Shown in pieces: positions 36,054 through 44,679 of a stretch of 64,000 nucleotides of DNA (positions are counted from its first letter, which is position 1; each line of letters starts with the position of its first letter). The DNA lies in contig CM059578.1 in assembly GCA_030386875.1 (NCBI GenBank), positions 20,073,009 through 20,137,008 of the forward strand. The letters are read 5' to 3'. Made by a program: the position numbers and the translations under genes. The notes beneath the pieces were generated by a model. The model saw only the letters and a list, made by a program, of their open reading frames with translations, made no database searches and was not told the origin of the DNA. The DNA comes from Morinoia aosen. Its lineage: Eukaryota; Arthropoda; Malacostraca; Amphipoda; Talitridae.

Positions 36054-36533
36054 TTAACTCCCCAAAGGGTAAAAAACCGTTAAAATGCGCATGGCCTTAT
36101 AGCCATTTACGTGCTGTAACTCAAGTACTTTAAAAGCTTGAAGAGCATCTACACCCAAAATTCCGCGAATTTGGATGCTATCATTTATAACTTCAGGATA
36201 GGAAGTCGACAAAGGAAGTTTAGTTTTCAAAATTTCGAGTTTAGCCTTCAAATCTTTCATACCCATCTGGAGGTTTAAATTTATCATAGCGAAAACATCA
36301 AGCTCATGCATCTCACTGTCCGGAAGCACGAGTTCAATGCTAATTTGCTTACCAATTAAAGGAACAGAAGCACCTACAGTGTTAATAGTTAGCTCCTGCA
36401 AGTCTACATCAGAATAGTCGGAACTTACGGTCTCCAAATCAATAAGCGACGACTGACTGCCGCTATCAATTAGAAAATTAACACGCTTAGTTATCCCACC
36501 ATACCTGGTGGTATGAGCATCAAGAGGACACAT
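36054..36533 (-). pseudogene. BEL/Pao aspartic protease (DUF1758-like)
   Basis: Cleaves the BEL polyprotein in the family. The catalytic block VNFLIDSGSQSSLID (DSGS form, usual for BEL) is at residues about 18-32, and RGILGVDALQAFKV near residue 128 is the conserved second loop. The end RILTVFYPLGS lies at a run of A/T where the family continues with LPFGEL in another frame; that continuation is visible down to about 35900. A 1-bp change at the homopolymer near 36066 thus broke the frame. The coding sequence is then cut by the LINE. Confidence 0.8.
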
Positions 36534-36661
36534 CCGTAGACGTGCCTTTAACCGTCATGAGGAGGTTGCAACAAAGGCACTGGATTCAATAAATTTAGGA
36601 CACAAAGGGCTAACATGATTGTTAGCTTTACACAAAGAGCACAGGAACGGGAGACCCTTAA

Positions 36662-36882
36662 CCCTTTAACGTCCGAATTTTTGTACTCATATTACCGTTA
36701 ACACAACCACCGTCACTAAGCTGGCGCTGGCATCAGGCAGTCACCAATATCAGGATGGGATAGGAACTGCCACTCGGCAGAGAACTTCAAAGAACACATT
36801 AGGGAACTAATTGAACAAGAAATGCAATATATTGAGGGCATTTTTGAAAGAGGACACTGGTGTCCTCTGGGGCGTTAAAGGG
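36662..36882. mobile_element. piggyBac-type MITE with TTAA duplication
   Basis: A 221-bp element flanked by TTAA on both sides (36658-36661, 36883-36886). The ends are CCCTTTAACG and, inverted, CCCTTTAACG. It splits the BEL gag zinc-knuckle region from a further knuckle-like block. There is no coding sequence. TTAA and CCCT-type ends are the hallmark of piggyBac-mobilised elements. Confidence 0.85.
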
Positions 36883-37531
36883 TTAACTTTGGAGGGACAC
36901 GCACTAGACAAATGCTTACTGCTCAAACAGGTAGTACATAATTTTATTTCACCAGCCCGTTTCACACGCTTTTCGTGCGAATTAAATCGCCTGCATGCAA
37001 ACGAAGCATGGTTAGCCTGGTTACAGAATCGACATACCTTAACATCGGGCGACTTATTAGGCCTAGGTAAATGTGGCGTTTTTTCCCTCACCTCAGTCCG
37101 GGTCACCATTTCTGTTTCCTTACTACGGAATACACGAGACGGTTTGGATTTTTTTTGGTTTCGAGAAGAGAAAGCACTTTGTGAGCATTCTCAAACATCT
37201 CCAAGGAAAAGAAACTCGCTTTAAAATAGCGAAGGAGTTCCAACAGGAAAAATTCAGGAAGTTTAGTTTTAATTACAGCAGAAAACAATAGGTTACCCGA
37301 CTTCTCACTAGAGAAATCCAAGCCCAATTTGGAAAGCTCAAGAAGGCGAAATTTCCCCTAGAGAGGAAAGAATTCATTTCAGATAGACTCTGTACACTGG
37401 GACAGCTCAGGATCTCATCAAGAGCTAATGAGATTAATTTATCAGCGTTAAGAAAATCTTGCTTAAGCAATGCCCAAGCAGATAGAAAACTAGTTTCTTC
37501 GTTAGGAAGTCCCTCTATAAGACTGAGAGCT
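36807..37531 (-). pseudogene. BEL/Pao gag, C-terminal half with zinc knuckles
   Basis: From 37470 downward: LKQDFLNADKLISLALDEIL, a block typical of BEL gag after the DUF1759 region; then, after frame changes near 37270 and 37105, the knuckles CRFCNQANHASFAC and CTTCLSSKHLSSAC. Another CxxC...H...C block (CSLCKANNHVSPLC on the minus strand, about 36650-36600) follows beyond the MITE. The knuckles would bind the element RNA. The copia insertion at 37531 separates this from the gag start at 42566-41961. Confidence 0.75.
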
Positions 37532-37536
37532 CATCC

Positions 37537-37793
37537 TGTTGAAACCTTTCATGTAGCACCTTGAATGTATATGTGTATAATACTGATGTTACAGTGCTCT
37601 TGTGTAAGAATGTATTTAGACAGCACTATGCGTTGAGAACTGAGCTCATGGTTCTTGTGGATCTCTGCTCGTGGTTCTCGGGCTTGGCTGGAGCCTACTC
37701 CACCACTACCCTTCGTAATGTAAACGTGTGTCCTGCTGTGTGTACTGATTATACAAACTCCAAGAGTCTCGTCTTCTTAACCTACATCCATTA
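37537..37793 (+). repeat. copia 5' LTR
   Basis: 257 bp, TGTTGAAACC...CATCCATTA. It carries the promoter in this family. It seems identical to the 3' LTR. Confidence 0.93.
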
Positions 37794-37807
37794 GGTTATG
37801 GGCCCAG
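37794..37807 (+). promoter_or_regulatory. copia primer-binding site for half-molecule initiator tRNA-Met
   Basis: The 14 bases directly after the LTR pair with CTGGGCCCATAACC, the anticodon stem-loop region of insect initiator tRNA-Met. This implies priming by a cleaved tRNA, as in copia. Confidence 0.85.
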
Positions 37808-37941
37808 TAAACCTTCCGATGAAGCAATATCAAGTGAGGTTATCTTAAGTCCCGAAGCGAAAAACAGCCCGGGACAGCGAGAACAGAAGTTGGTGATTTG
37901 TTAGTGCTGTGTGAGACAGAAACGGTGAAAGAGAAAGAAAC

Positions 37942-38286
37942 ATTGCAGGCTCCGTAAGTGAAAGTGCAAAGAACTGCCTCACGGCTCTTAATGATAAAAA
38001 CTATCCTACGTGGAAGCTGCAAATGAAGATGATTCTGATGAAGGAAAAACTGTGGAACTTGGTTCGAGGAACGGAAACCATGCCACAGACTACGGACGAG
38101 ACTGCTCGAAGAAAATTTGAAGAAAGACGTGACAGTGCACTTGCAACAATTGTGCTTGGTGTCGAAACAAGTCAACTTTATTTGTTGGGTGATCCTACTG
38201 ACCCTGTGCAACTATGGCATAAGATTGAAGATACATTCCAGAAGAAAACTTGGTCTAACAAGTTCAGACTACGCAAAAGACTCTAA
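37942..38286 (+). pseudogene. copia gag, N-terminal part, ends at an in-frame UAA
   Basis: Same frame as the main ORF downstream. Homology starts at least at 37984 (ALNDKNYPTWKLQMKMILMK, the usual start of copia-type gag, with DLWNLV-like continuation), which is upstream of the first Met at 38023. The open frame reaches back to 37915 with no ATG; ATT GCA GGC at 37942 may be a mutated ATG start. The UAA at 38284 follows KRL. Both defects look recent because the LTRs are identical and the rest is open. Confidence 0.75.
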
Positions 38287-38289
38287 AAC

Positions 38290-41200
38290 ATGAAACTAAA
38301 AGAAGACCATGACTTACAAACTCATCTCAAAGCATTTGTAGAAATATTTGAGTCCTTGAGTGTGATTGATGACGCTGTTGATGAAGAAAGTCGTGTAATA
38401 ATCTTGCTGTCGTCACTTCCCGACCATTTCTCCACACTGGTGACTGCACTGGAAGCTCATGAAAAACTACCGTCATGGGATATTGTGACAGAGCGTCTTC
38501 TGAATGAAGAAGCAAAACTGAAAAACCAAAGTGCTTCAGACTTCAGTGAAAAATCCCATGTGACCTCCAAATTGAAAAACTCACGATGCTTCGAATGCGG
38601 AAAATTGGGACACCTACGTACCAAGTGCTGGATCTATCAAGAAAAATTGAAGAAAGAAGATGGGAACCACACAGAAAACCAAAACAATTTTATAGCAGGT
38701 AAAACAAATTATATCGGTGCATTGTCTGTGATAAATATCAATAATTGTTGGGTAATTGATTCCGGTGCAACAGCACACATGTGTAATAATAGGAATGATT
38801 TTTCTTGTATGAATGAGCTATCTAGTCCAATTAACATTGAAGTTGGTGATGGTAGAAACTTGCAAGGTGTTGGTGTAGGTGATGTTGAAGTTATGGTGTT
38901 GTTGCCTAAAGGTCGAGTAGATACCTGTGTTGTTAAGAATGTCTTGCATGTACCTGGCTTAGCCTACAATTTACTTTCCGTGCCTCAGATTACAGAAAGT
39001 GGAAACTCAGTTTACTTTGACGAAAGCTCATGTAAGGTTGTAAATAAAGACGATGAATTAATTGCCTTAGGCAGTAAAGTAGGAAAATTGTATAAACTTA
39101 ATTGCACCCTTAATTCAGCCGCTAAATGCATGAACGTTTCCTCTGATGAAATTCTGTGGCATAAACGATTTTGTCATCTAGGATTCAATAATCTTAAGAA
39201 ATTAGCCACTAAGAATCTTGTTAGAGGTTTTGATTGTTCTGTGAGTGGAGATAACATTTTTTGTGAAAACTGTTGTGATGGTAAAAATCATAGGCTTCCG
39301 TTCCCCAAAACAAATCACAAAAGGAAACGCCAACCCTTAGAACTTATCCACAGTGATGTGTGTGGCCAGCTTAATCCCATATCACTTGGGAGTGGAAGGT
39401 ATTTTGTAACCTTCATAGATGACCACTCCAGATATACTTGGGTGTACATTATCAAACATAAGAGTGATGTTTTCAAAGTGTTTCAGGAGTTCAAATCCTT
39501 GGTAGAAAATCACTATGATCACAAAATTAAAATTCTGCGCTCCGATAACGGTGGGGAATACATCTCTAATGACTTTGAACAATTCCTAAAAAGGGAAGGA
39601 ATTATCCATGAAAAAACTGTGCCTAAGACACCTGAACAAAATGGAGTTGCAGAAAGAATGAATAAAACTCTTCTTGACTCTGTCAGAGCTATGCTGTCTG
39701 GTTCAAAGTTACCAAAATCATTCTGGGGTGAAGCTATATCAACTGCCGTGTATGTCAAAAATAGGAGCCCTGCTAGTGCATTGAATGATATGACCCCTTA
39801 TCAGGCCCTTAATGGACACAAGCCCAACGTACAGCACCTCAAAACCTTTGGCTGCAGTGCGTACGCTCATGTCCCCAAAGATGAGAGGGAAAAACTTGAT
39901 CCAAAATCTAAACCGTGTGTTCTTGTAGGATATGGAAGTGGATCCAAGGGATATCGTCTGTATGACATAAACAGTAGAAGGATATTTTTGAGTAGAGACG
40001 TTATGTTCAATGAATCTCAGCAGATGCCAATTGAGAAGGAGCCTTCAGAAGTAAATGATGGTAATTTTACTCTTCTTCCTCAGGATCCAGAACCAGAAGA
40101 CTCTGAGGGAGGGGTGGAGCATATACAGTCAGATGCTGGGATGGAGGGAGTGCAGCCTAGACAATCAACCAGATATCGACGGGCTCCTGATAGGTTTGGT
40201 GAATGGGTGTATTTAATGAAAAATGAGCTTGATATACCATCTTGTGTTCAAGAAGCACTCAGTGGACCAGAAGCAAAACTATGGGAAACAGCTATGGAGA
40301 ATGAGATGGAGTCTATAAATCAAAACAGAGTATGGTCCCTTGTAGAGTGTCCTAATGACAAAAAACCTATCAAATCAAAGTGGATCTTTAAAAGAAAAAC
40401 CGGACCCGACGGAAGCATTTGCTCGTACAAAGCTCGCCTTGTGGCTCAGGGCTACTCACAAAAATATGGCATTGACTACGACGAGACCTTCAGTCCCGTG
40501 GTTCGATTTGAGTCTGTCAGGACAGTACTAGCTTTGGCTGCCAAATGCAACATGCAAGTCCATCACATGGACGTTGCAACAGCCTTCCTTAATGGAGAAC
40601 TGATTGAAGAACTATATCTGGTTCAACCTGACGGTTTTATTGTCAAAGGCAAAGAAAATCTGGTGTGTAAACTACAAAAATCGCTCTACGGACTAAAACA
40701 AGCTCCTAAGTGTTGGAATACTACACTAGATAGCTATTTGAAGAAATTGGGTTTTGTACAATCTAAGAGTGATGCTTGTATATACACTCGTGTTCAAGAT
40801 AAGAAACTGTGTATTGTGGCGGTGTATGTAGACGATCTAATAATTGCTTCTGAGTCTGGTGATGAAATAAATCAAATAAAGTTGAGCCTTTCTACCCAAT
40901 ACAAAATGAAAGACCTTGGTGTGCTGAGTTACTTCCTAGGTGTAAGTGTTGTACAATTTAAAAACAATGTCTTCTTGAATCAAACTGCCTACACTGAGGC
41001 TCTGTTGTCAAAATTTGGCTTTGATAATTGTAAACCTGTTGCAACTCCCGCCGATGTAAACGTAAATCCGATATGCTCCCCAAATGATGTCGAATTTGAC
41101 CCTGCCACTTATCAAAGTGCTGTAGGTAGCCTTTTGTATTTGTCAACCAGAACTCGACCTGACATTGCATTCGCAGTGAATAATGTTGCTAAATACAGCT

Positions 41201-41784
41201 CCAAACCTCTTGAACAGCATTGGATGTGTGTTAAGAGAATATTCAGGTACCTGAGAGGCACCTCTAAACTAGGTCTCTTGTATAGCAAATGTTCTGATAC
41301 TTGCATTGGTTATTCAGATGCTGACTGGGCTGGTGATAAAAATGACCGAAAGTCTACCTCTGGTTACTGTTTCACCCTCAGTAATTCGGTAATTACGTGG
41401 AGATCTAACAAACAAACTTGTGTAGCCCTCTCAACTGCAGAAGCCGAATACGTTGCTCTTGCCGGTGCTGCTCAAGAGGCTGTCTGGTTAAAGCACTTAC
41501 TCAGTGATCTAAATTTTGGGACTATGGAACCAATGGTTATAAACGAAGACAATCAGTCAGCCATCTGTCTTGCCAACAATCCCAAATATCATGGGAGGAG
41601 CAAGCACATCGATATTAAGTTTCACTATGTACGGGATCTTGTAAGTAACAAAGATATAGACGTAGTGTATTGCCCTACCGACGAAATGCTCGCCGACATA
41701 TTCACCAAGAACCTGCCGATAGAAAAGTTCTCTAGACTAAGAACGAAGTTAGGAATGGTCTCATCTGACACACATTCAATGTGA
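38290..41784 (+). CDS. copia Gag-Pol polyprotein (zinc knuckle, protease, integrase, reverse transcriptase, RNase H)
   Basis: 1164 residues uninterrupted. Order: rest of gag; CCHC zinc knuckle CFECGKLGHLRTKC (residues 100-113); protease WVIDSGATAHM (DSG at 157-159); integrase with HKRFCHLGF...CENC zinc site, then FIDDHSRYTWVY and RSDNGGEY, EQNGVAERMN; reverse transcriptase KSKWIFKRK, YKARLVAQGY, HMDVATAFLNG, VYVDDLIIAS; RNase H SDADWAGD, STAEAEYVAL, NEDNQSAI and the SKHIDIKFHYVRD ending. All catalytic residues are visible. The order protease-integrase-reverse transcriptase defines Ty1/copia. Only the upstream UAA and start-codon loss stand against function. The start shown is the first Met after the UAA. 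Confidence 0.93.
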   Translation: MKLKEDHDLQTHLKAFVEIFESLSVIDDAVDEESRVIILLSSLPDHFSTLVTALEAHEKLPSWDIVTERLLNEEAKLKNQSASDFSEKSHVTSKLKNSRCFECGKLGHLRTKCWIYQEKLKKEDGNHTENQNNFIAGKTNYIGALSVININNCWVIDSGATAHMCNNRNDFSCMNELSSPINIEVGDGRNLQGVGVGDVEVMVLLPKGRVDTCVVKNVLHVPGLAYNLLSVPQITESGNSVYFDESSCKVVNKDDELIALGSKVGKLYKLNCTLNSAAKCMNVSSDEILWHKRFCHLGFNNLKKLATKNLVRGFDCSVSGDNIFCENCCDGKNHRLPFPKTNHKRKRQPLELIHSDVCGQLNPISLGSGRYFVTFIDDHSRYTWVYIIKHKSDVFKVFQEFKSLVENHYDHKIKILRSDNGGEYISNDFEQFLKREGIIHEKTVPKTPEQNGVAERMNKTLLDSVRAMLSGSKLPKSFWGEAISTAVYVKNRSPASALNDMTPYQALNGHKPNVQHLKTFGCSAYAHVPKDEREKLDPKSKPCVLVGYGSGSKGYRLYDINSRRIFLSRDVMFNESQQMPIEKEPSEVNDGNFTLLPQDPEPEDSEGGVEHIQSDAGMEGVQPRQSTRYRRAPDRFGEWVYLMKNELDIPSCVQEALSGPEAKLWETAMENEMESINQNRVWSLVECPNDKKPIKSKWIFKRKTGPDGSICSYKARLVAQGYSQKYGIDYDETFSPVVRFESVRTVLALAAKCNMQVHHMDVATAFLNGELIEELYLVQPDGFIVKGKENLVCKLQKSLYGLKQAPKCWNTTLDSYLKKLGFVQSKSDACIYTRVQDKKLCIVAVYVDDLIIASESGDEINQIKLSLSTQYKMKDLGVLSYFLGVSVVQFKNNVFLNQTAYTEALLSKFGFDNCKPVATPADVNVNPICSPNDVEFDPATYQSAVGSLLYLSTRTRPDIAFAVNNVAKYSSKPLEQHWMCVKRIFRYLRGTSKLGLLYSKCSDTCIGYSDADWAGDKNDRKSTSGYCFTLSNSVITWRSNKQTCVALSTAEAEYVALAGAAQEAVWLKHLLSDLNFGTMEPMVINEDNQSAICLANNPKYHGRSKHIDIKFHYVRDLVSNKDIDVVYCPTDEMLADIFTKNLPIEKFSRLRTKLGMVSSDTHSM

Positions 41785-41791
41785 GAAGGAG

Positions 41792-42048
41792 TGTTGAAAC
41801 CTTTCATGTAGCACCTTGAATGTATATGTGTATAATACTGATGTTACAGTGCTCTTGTGTAAGAATGTATTTAGACAGCACTATGCGTTGAGAACTGAGC
41901 TCATGGTTCTTGTGGATCTCTGCTCGTGGTTCTCGGGCTTGGCTGGAGCCTACTCCACCACTACCCTTCGTAATGTAAACGTGTGTCCTGCTGTGTGTAC
42001 TGATTATACAAACTCCAAGAGTCTCGTCTTCTTAACCTACATCCATTA
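41792..42048 (+). repeat. copia 3' LTR
   Basis: 257 bp, apparently identical to 37537-37793; preceded by the purine tract at 41783-41791 and followed by the catcc duplication. Confidence 0.93.
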
Positions 42049-42053
42049 CATCC

Positions 42054-42566
42054 TTGAAGCTGATTTTTGAGGAAGATAAACTTTAGTTTCTCACTCTTGT
42101 TAGGATAAGCCTGAAGGGCATTAGAAAAGGACTCTTGAAAGTGAAGGAAGTAGAAAGGGCATCCCTCATTGTCACTGAATTTTTTCAGTGTCAACTGAGG
42201 TGCTCTAAAAATTTTCAAAGGAACATCAGAAGTAGAAACCTTAGACACAGAAGGTTCACCGGTAGCACTAGAGTTTAGCACCTGAGAAGTGGAAATGAGG
42301 TTTTTAAGTTCTACCATAAGTTCTATGACCTGAACCTCATACTCCGACCTCCTAACCAGCTCCTCCTCAGAAACCTCACTAACATCTGAAGGAATAGTAG
42401 CGGACAGAATTCGAAAGGACTGTAACAGCCCACTTAATTGAGGGACAGCTTCAATAAGAAAGGCCGGATCACAGTTAGGAGAAAGAGCTTTTTTTCTAAG
42501 AGATGTAATGCTACACTTTATGCCCCGCAATTCAATGCTTAAAGCTAAGGCAGTACATGTTTCCAT
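42054..42566 (-). pseudogene. BEL/Pao gag, N-terminal half (DUF1759-like)
   Basis: Starts with an ATG at 42566 on the minus strand. The first 100 residues are helical and charged, then comes FRAPQLTLKKFSDNEGCPFY and FLHFQESFSNALQAYPN, KLKFIFLKNQLQG, matching the DUF1759 pattern of BEL gag (lPkf-G-...F...F...). The reading is cut by the copia at 42048; the frame past that point belongs to the copia LTR in reverse. It continues at 37531 and below. Upstream, 42567-43309 is the BEL leader with no gene. Confidence 0.75.
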
Positions 42567-43309
42567 AATTAAATAATCAAATTTCTATTTCAAGGCTTAT
42601 TAGAAAAAAAGTTCAGCTGACCAGAGTCACGTCTACACTTTAAAGTGGACAAGTTACATCGCAACAAATGACATGGAAAATTAATAAATGAAGAAGAAAG
42701 ACACAAGAAAGGTACATTTTCCCCACCACTTACTTTCACTTTCACAACATTTCTACTTTTAAAGTTTACACACTCAAATTGAGTTAAAGAATAGTTTCAT
42801 ATATTAATGAGAGAACCTAATAAAAGTTAGACGAGGCTCAAAAAGGCCAGAACCTGTAAAACCTAAAGTTCTTAAGCAACACAACAAGGAACCTCGCCTA
42901 AAATACAACACAGGTTGAACTCGACTTACACCTACGGAGACTGAAAATCGGCCCTCGCAACACCGGACAGCGGCGCTAAGACACAATTAAAAGTTGACAC
43001 GATAAATTTCCTTCTTTTTTTTGAAAAGAAAAGAAAAATAATTCAATATGAGAATAGATAGATACCAGGATTTAACCTGCCGAATTCCAGCCAAGCTCTA
43101 CCATTAACTAGATGGCGCTGAGATCAAGCCGGCTTAATTGCCGTTTAGGCAAAACTGCGCAAAAGCAGCACGGCTTAGAACATTTTAGTTATTTAAGAGG
43201 TGTCTCTTAATGAAGAAAAATTGTAAGACATTATCTTTCGAATAGAAATTTCGAAAATGAGAGTTGAGATTTATGATTATAAAAACGGCAATGTTTTCGA
43301 ATAAAAATT
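42567..43309 (-). other. BEL/Pao leader between LTR and gag
   Basis: No convincing protein and no clear tRNA primer site next to the LTR. The sequence is AT-rich with short poly-A and poly-T runs. Confidence 0.45.
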
Positions 43310-43902
43310 TGTGTGCAGCCACCCTAACAAGTGGACTCAACTCCCCGCATTAACGGGCCCTACGACACACAAATTTACCGGGTGCCCATCTGGGGCCGGT
43401 AACGCTGAAATTTAGGATAATTAAGGACAAGCGGAGCGTCATTAGCGGGAGTCTTACCTGAAGATCTTCGAAAACAATGTTCAGGTGAACACTCTTCATT
43501 GTAGCCGGCTGTCAAGGACCCAAAAGTCCCCGGTAGCGAGAGCAGAATGCCGAGTCCCGCGGAGCGCACAAGAAGAAGGTGCACTCGCGTTCACGGCCGG
43601 TTTCAATCTGAGGTGGCAGCCTTCTATCGCCACGCTCCTCAGCTTGCTCGAATCCGTCACGATGGCTTAGGACTCGAACAAGAAGATCAGACGAACGTTT
43701 TAGTATTTAAATTTAAATTTGTCGCCGAAGACGTGAGGAACCCCCGCCATTGCTCCGCTTAGTCGTAAAATTATCAGCGTTATTAATTTTAGGCTGATTT
43801 GAAGGAGCACAGCCTATGCCCTTTATTGCGGAAGGCCTTTTTTTTTGCCTTATAAAGTCCGCAAAGGACCTCAGCGTTCGAGCAATGGCTGGAATCGCGA
43901 CA
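43310..43902 (-). repeat. BEL/Pao 5' LTR (intact)
   Basis: 593 bp; on the minus strand it begins TGTCGCGATTCC and ends GGCTGCACACA. It is the uninterrupted partner of 22029-22387 plus 23598-23832. Confidence 0.9.
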
Positions 43903-43989
43903 CTGCAAAGACTAGTCATTATAATTATCAATCAATGCATCATTAAGAGCGTACAGAGTTACCCGTCCTTATGTGTGTACAATATATGG
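43903..43989 (+). mobile_element. hAT-like copy A, third part
   Basis: After the BEL insertion the sequence again follows copy B's end region on the reverse strand: aaagactag, attatcaatcaatgcatcat, gcgtacagagttac, gtgtacaatatat. It then stops at the foldback element at 43990. The missing remainder is found inverted at 60916-61250. Confidence 0.75.
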
Positions 43990-44503
43990 GGTCAATATTG
44001 AGTTTAGGTGATGTGGGGAAATTAGGCATTCCGTTTCACATAATCACTTAAGAAGCACATGTAAGAACGTTTTACAGGAATGACATTTTTTCCGCTGATG
44101 CGTTATTTTCGAATTATTAAACTTTGAAGTTGGCTTTTGGCGCCCAATATGGCGGCGCCCATGGGCGCCGCCATATTGGAGCCGGCCGATGTAAACAAGA
44201 TTGCGGTCGTCACCCTAATGGGTCGGTTAGAAGCTTTATTTATAATTTTCAATAAAAGAACTGTGCCTCCCCCTCACGACCCAACCTCTTTACGTTTGTG
44301 ATTGGGGGATAGCTTCCGTTATTAATTTAATTCTGCTTAGTGCGCCCGCTTCTTTTGGCGCGTTAATTTATTGCTCTAACTCGAAAACTAGGCATCAGCG
44401 GAAGAAATGTCATCCCTGTAAAACGTTTTAAAATGTGCTTCTTAAGTGAATATGTGAAACGGAATACTTAATTTCCCAACATCACCTAAACTCAATATTG
44501 ACC
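43990..44503. mobile_element. foldback element FB1
   Basis: A 514-bp element whose two ends are inverted copies: GGTCAATATTGAGTTTAGGT at the left and the reverse complement at the right, with similarity for about 110 bp inward (to ccgctgatgc). The middle holds a 36-bp perfect palindrome (44144-44179). No protein. The left flank is hAT-like copy A; the right flank is the minisatellite. The related FB2 is at 61251-61859 with the inner parts in the opposite order. Confidence 0.82.
44144..44179. promoter_or_regulatory. 36-bp perfect palindrome with two YY1/Pho-like motifs
   Basis: Each half contains AATATGGCGGC, i.e. CCGCCATATT on the other strand, fitting the YY1/Pleiohomeotic consensus CCGCCATNTT. 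The two sites face each other around GCGCCCATGGGCGC. FB2 lacks this palindrome at the matching place. Whether it binds protein is not known. Confidence 0.5.
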
Positions 44504-44679
44504 TTAATTTCAACTTGACTTGGATTAATTTCAACTTGACTTGGATTAATTTCAACTTGACTTGGATTAATTTCAACTTGACTAGGATTAATTTCAACTT
44601 GACTAGGATTAATTTCAACTTGACTGGGATTAATTTCAACTTGACTGGGATTAATTTCAACTTGACTGGGATTAATTTG
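44504..44679 (-). repeat. 21-bp minisatellite, short block
   Basis: About eight copies of the 21-bp unit attaatttcaacttgacttgg, the reverse complement of the array at 61860-62790. It abuts FB1 directly. Confidence 0.93.

Larger units (their letters stand above)
37537..42048 (+). mobile_element. Ty1/copia LTR retrotransposon, very young, inside BEL gag
   Basis: Complete with two 257-bp LTRs (37537-37793, 41792-42048) that look identical by eye and a perfect 5-bp duplication catcc (37532-37536, 42049-42053). The primer site directly follows the 5' LTR at 37794-37807 (GGTTATGGGCCCAG), complementary to the anticodon region of initiator tRNA-Met, as in Drosophila copia. The polypurine tract gagaaggag is at 41783-41791. 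The single gag-pol frame is nearly intact: one UAA at 38284-38286 and probably a lost start codon. Insertion was recent. Confidence 0.93.
22029..43902 (-). mobile_element. BEL/Pao LTR retrotransposon, heavily nested
   Basis: An old minus-strand BEL/Pao element. The LTR (about 593 bp) is intact at 43310-43902 and split at 22029-23832 by a TRIM-like element. A ctgc tetramer lies on each side (22025-22028, 43903-43906), a probable target duplication. Reading on the minus strand: gag start (42566-41961), gag zinc knuckles (37536-36887), protease (36533-36054), reverse transcriptase (27077-25848) and integrase (25891-25141, 24690-24002). It hosts a copia in gag, a TTAA MITE between the knuckles and protease, a LINE between protease and reverse transcriptase, and a solo LTR in integrase. 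No convincing primer site or polypurine tract is seen beside the LTRs. Several frameshifts and the loss of RNase H make it inactive. Confidence 0.85.

Noticed and set aside
41961-42053. Continuation of BEL gag through 41961
   Set aside because: From 42048 downward the frame runs into the copia 3' LTR in reverse, so the last residues are not BEL.
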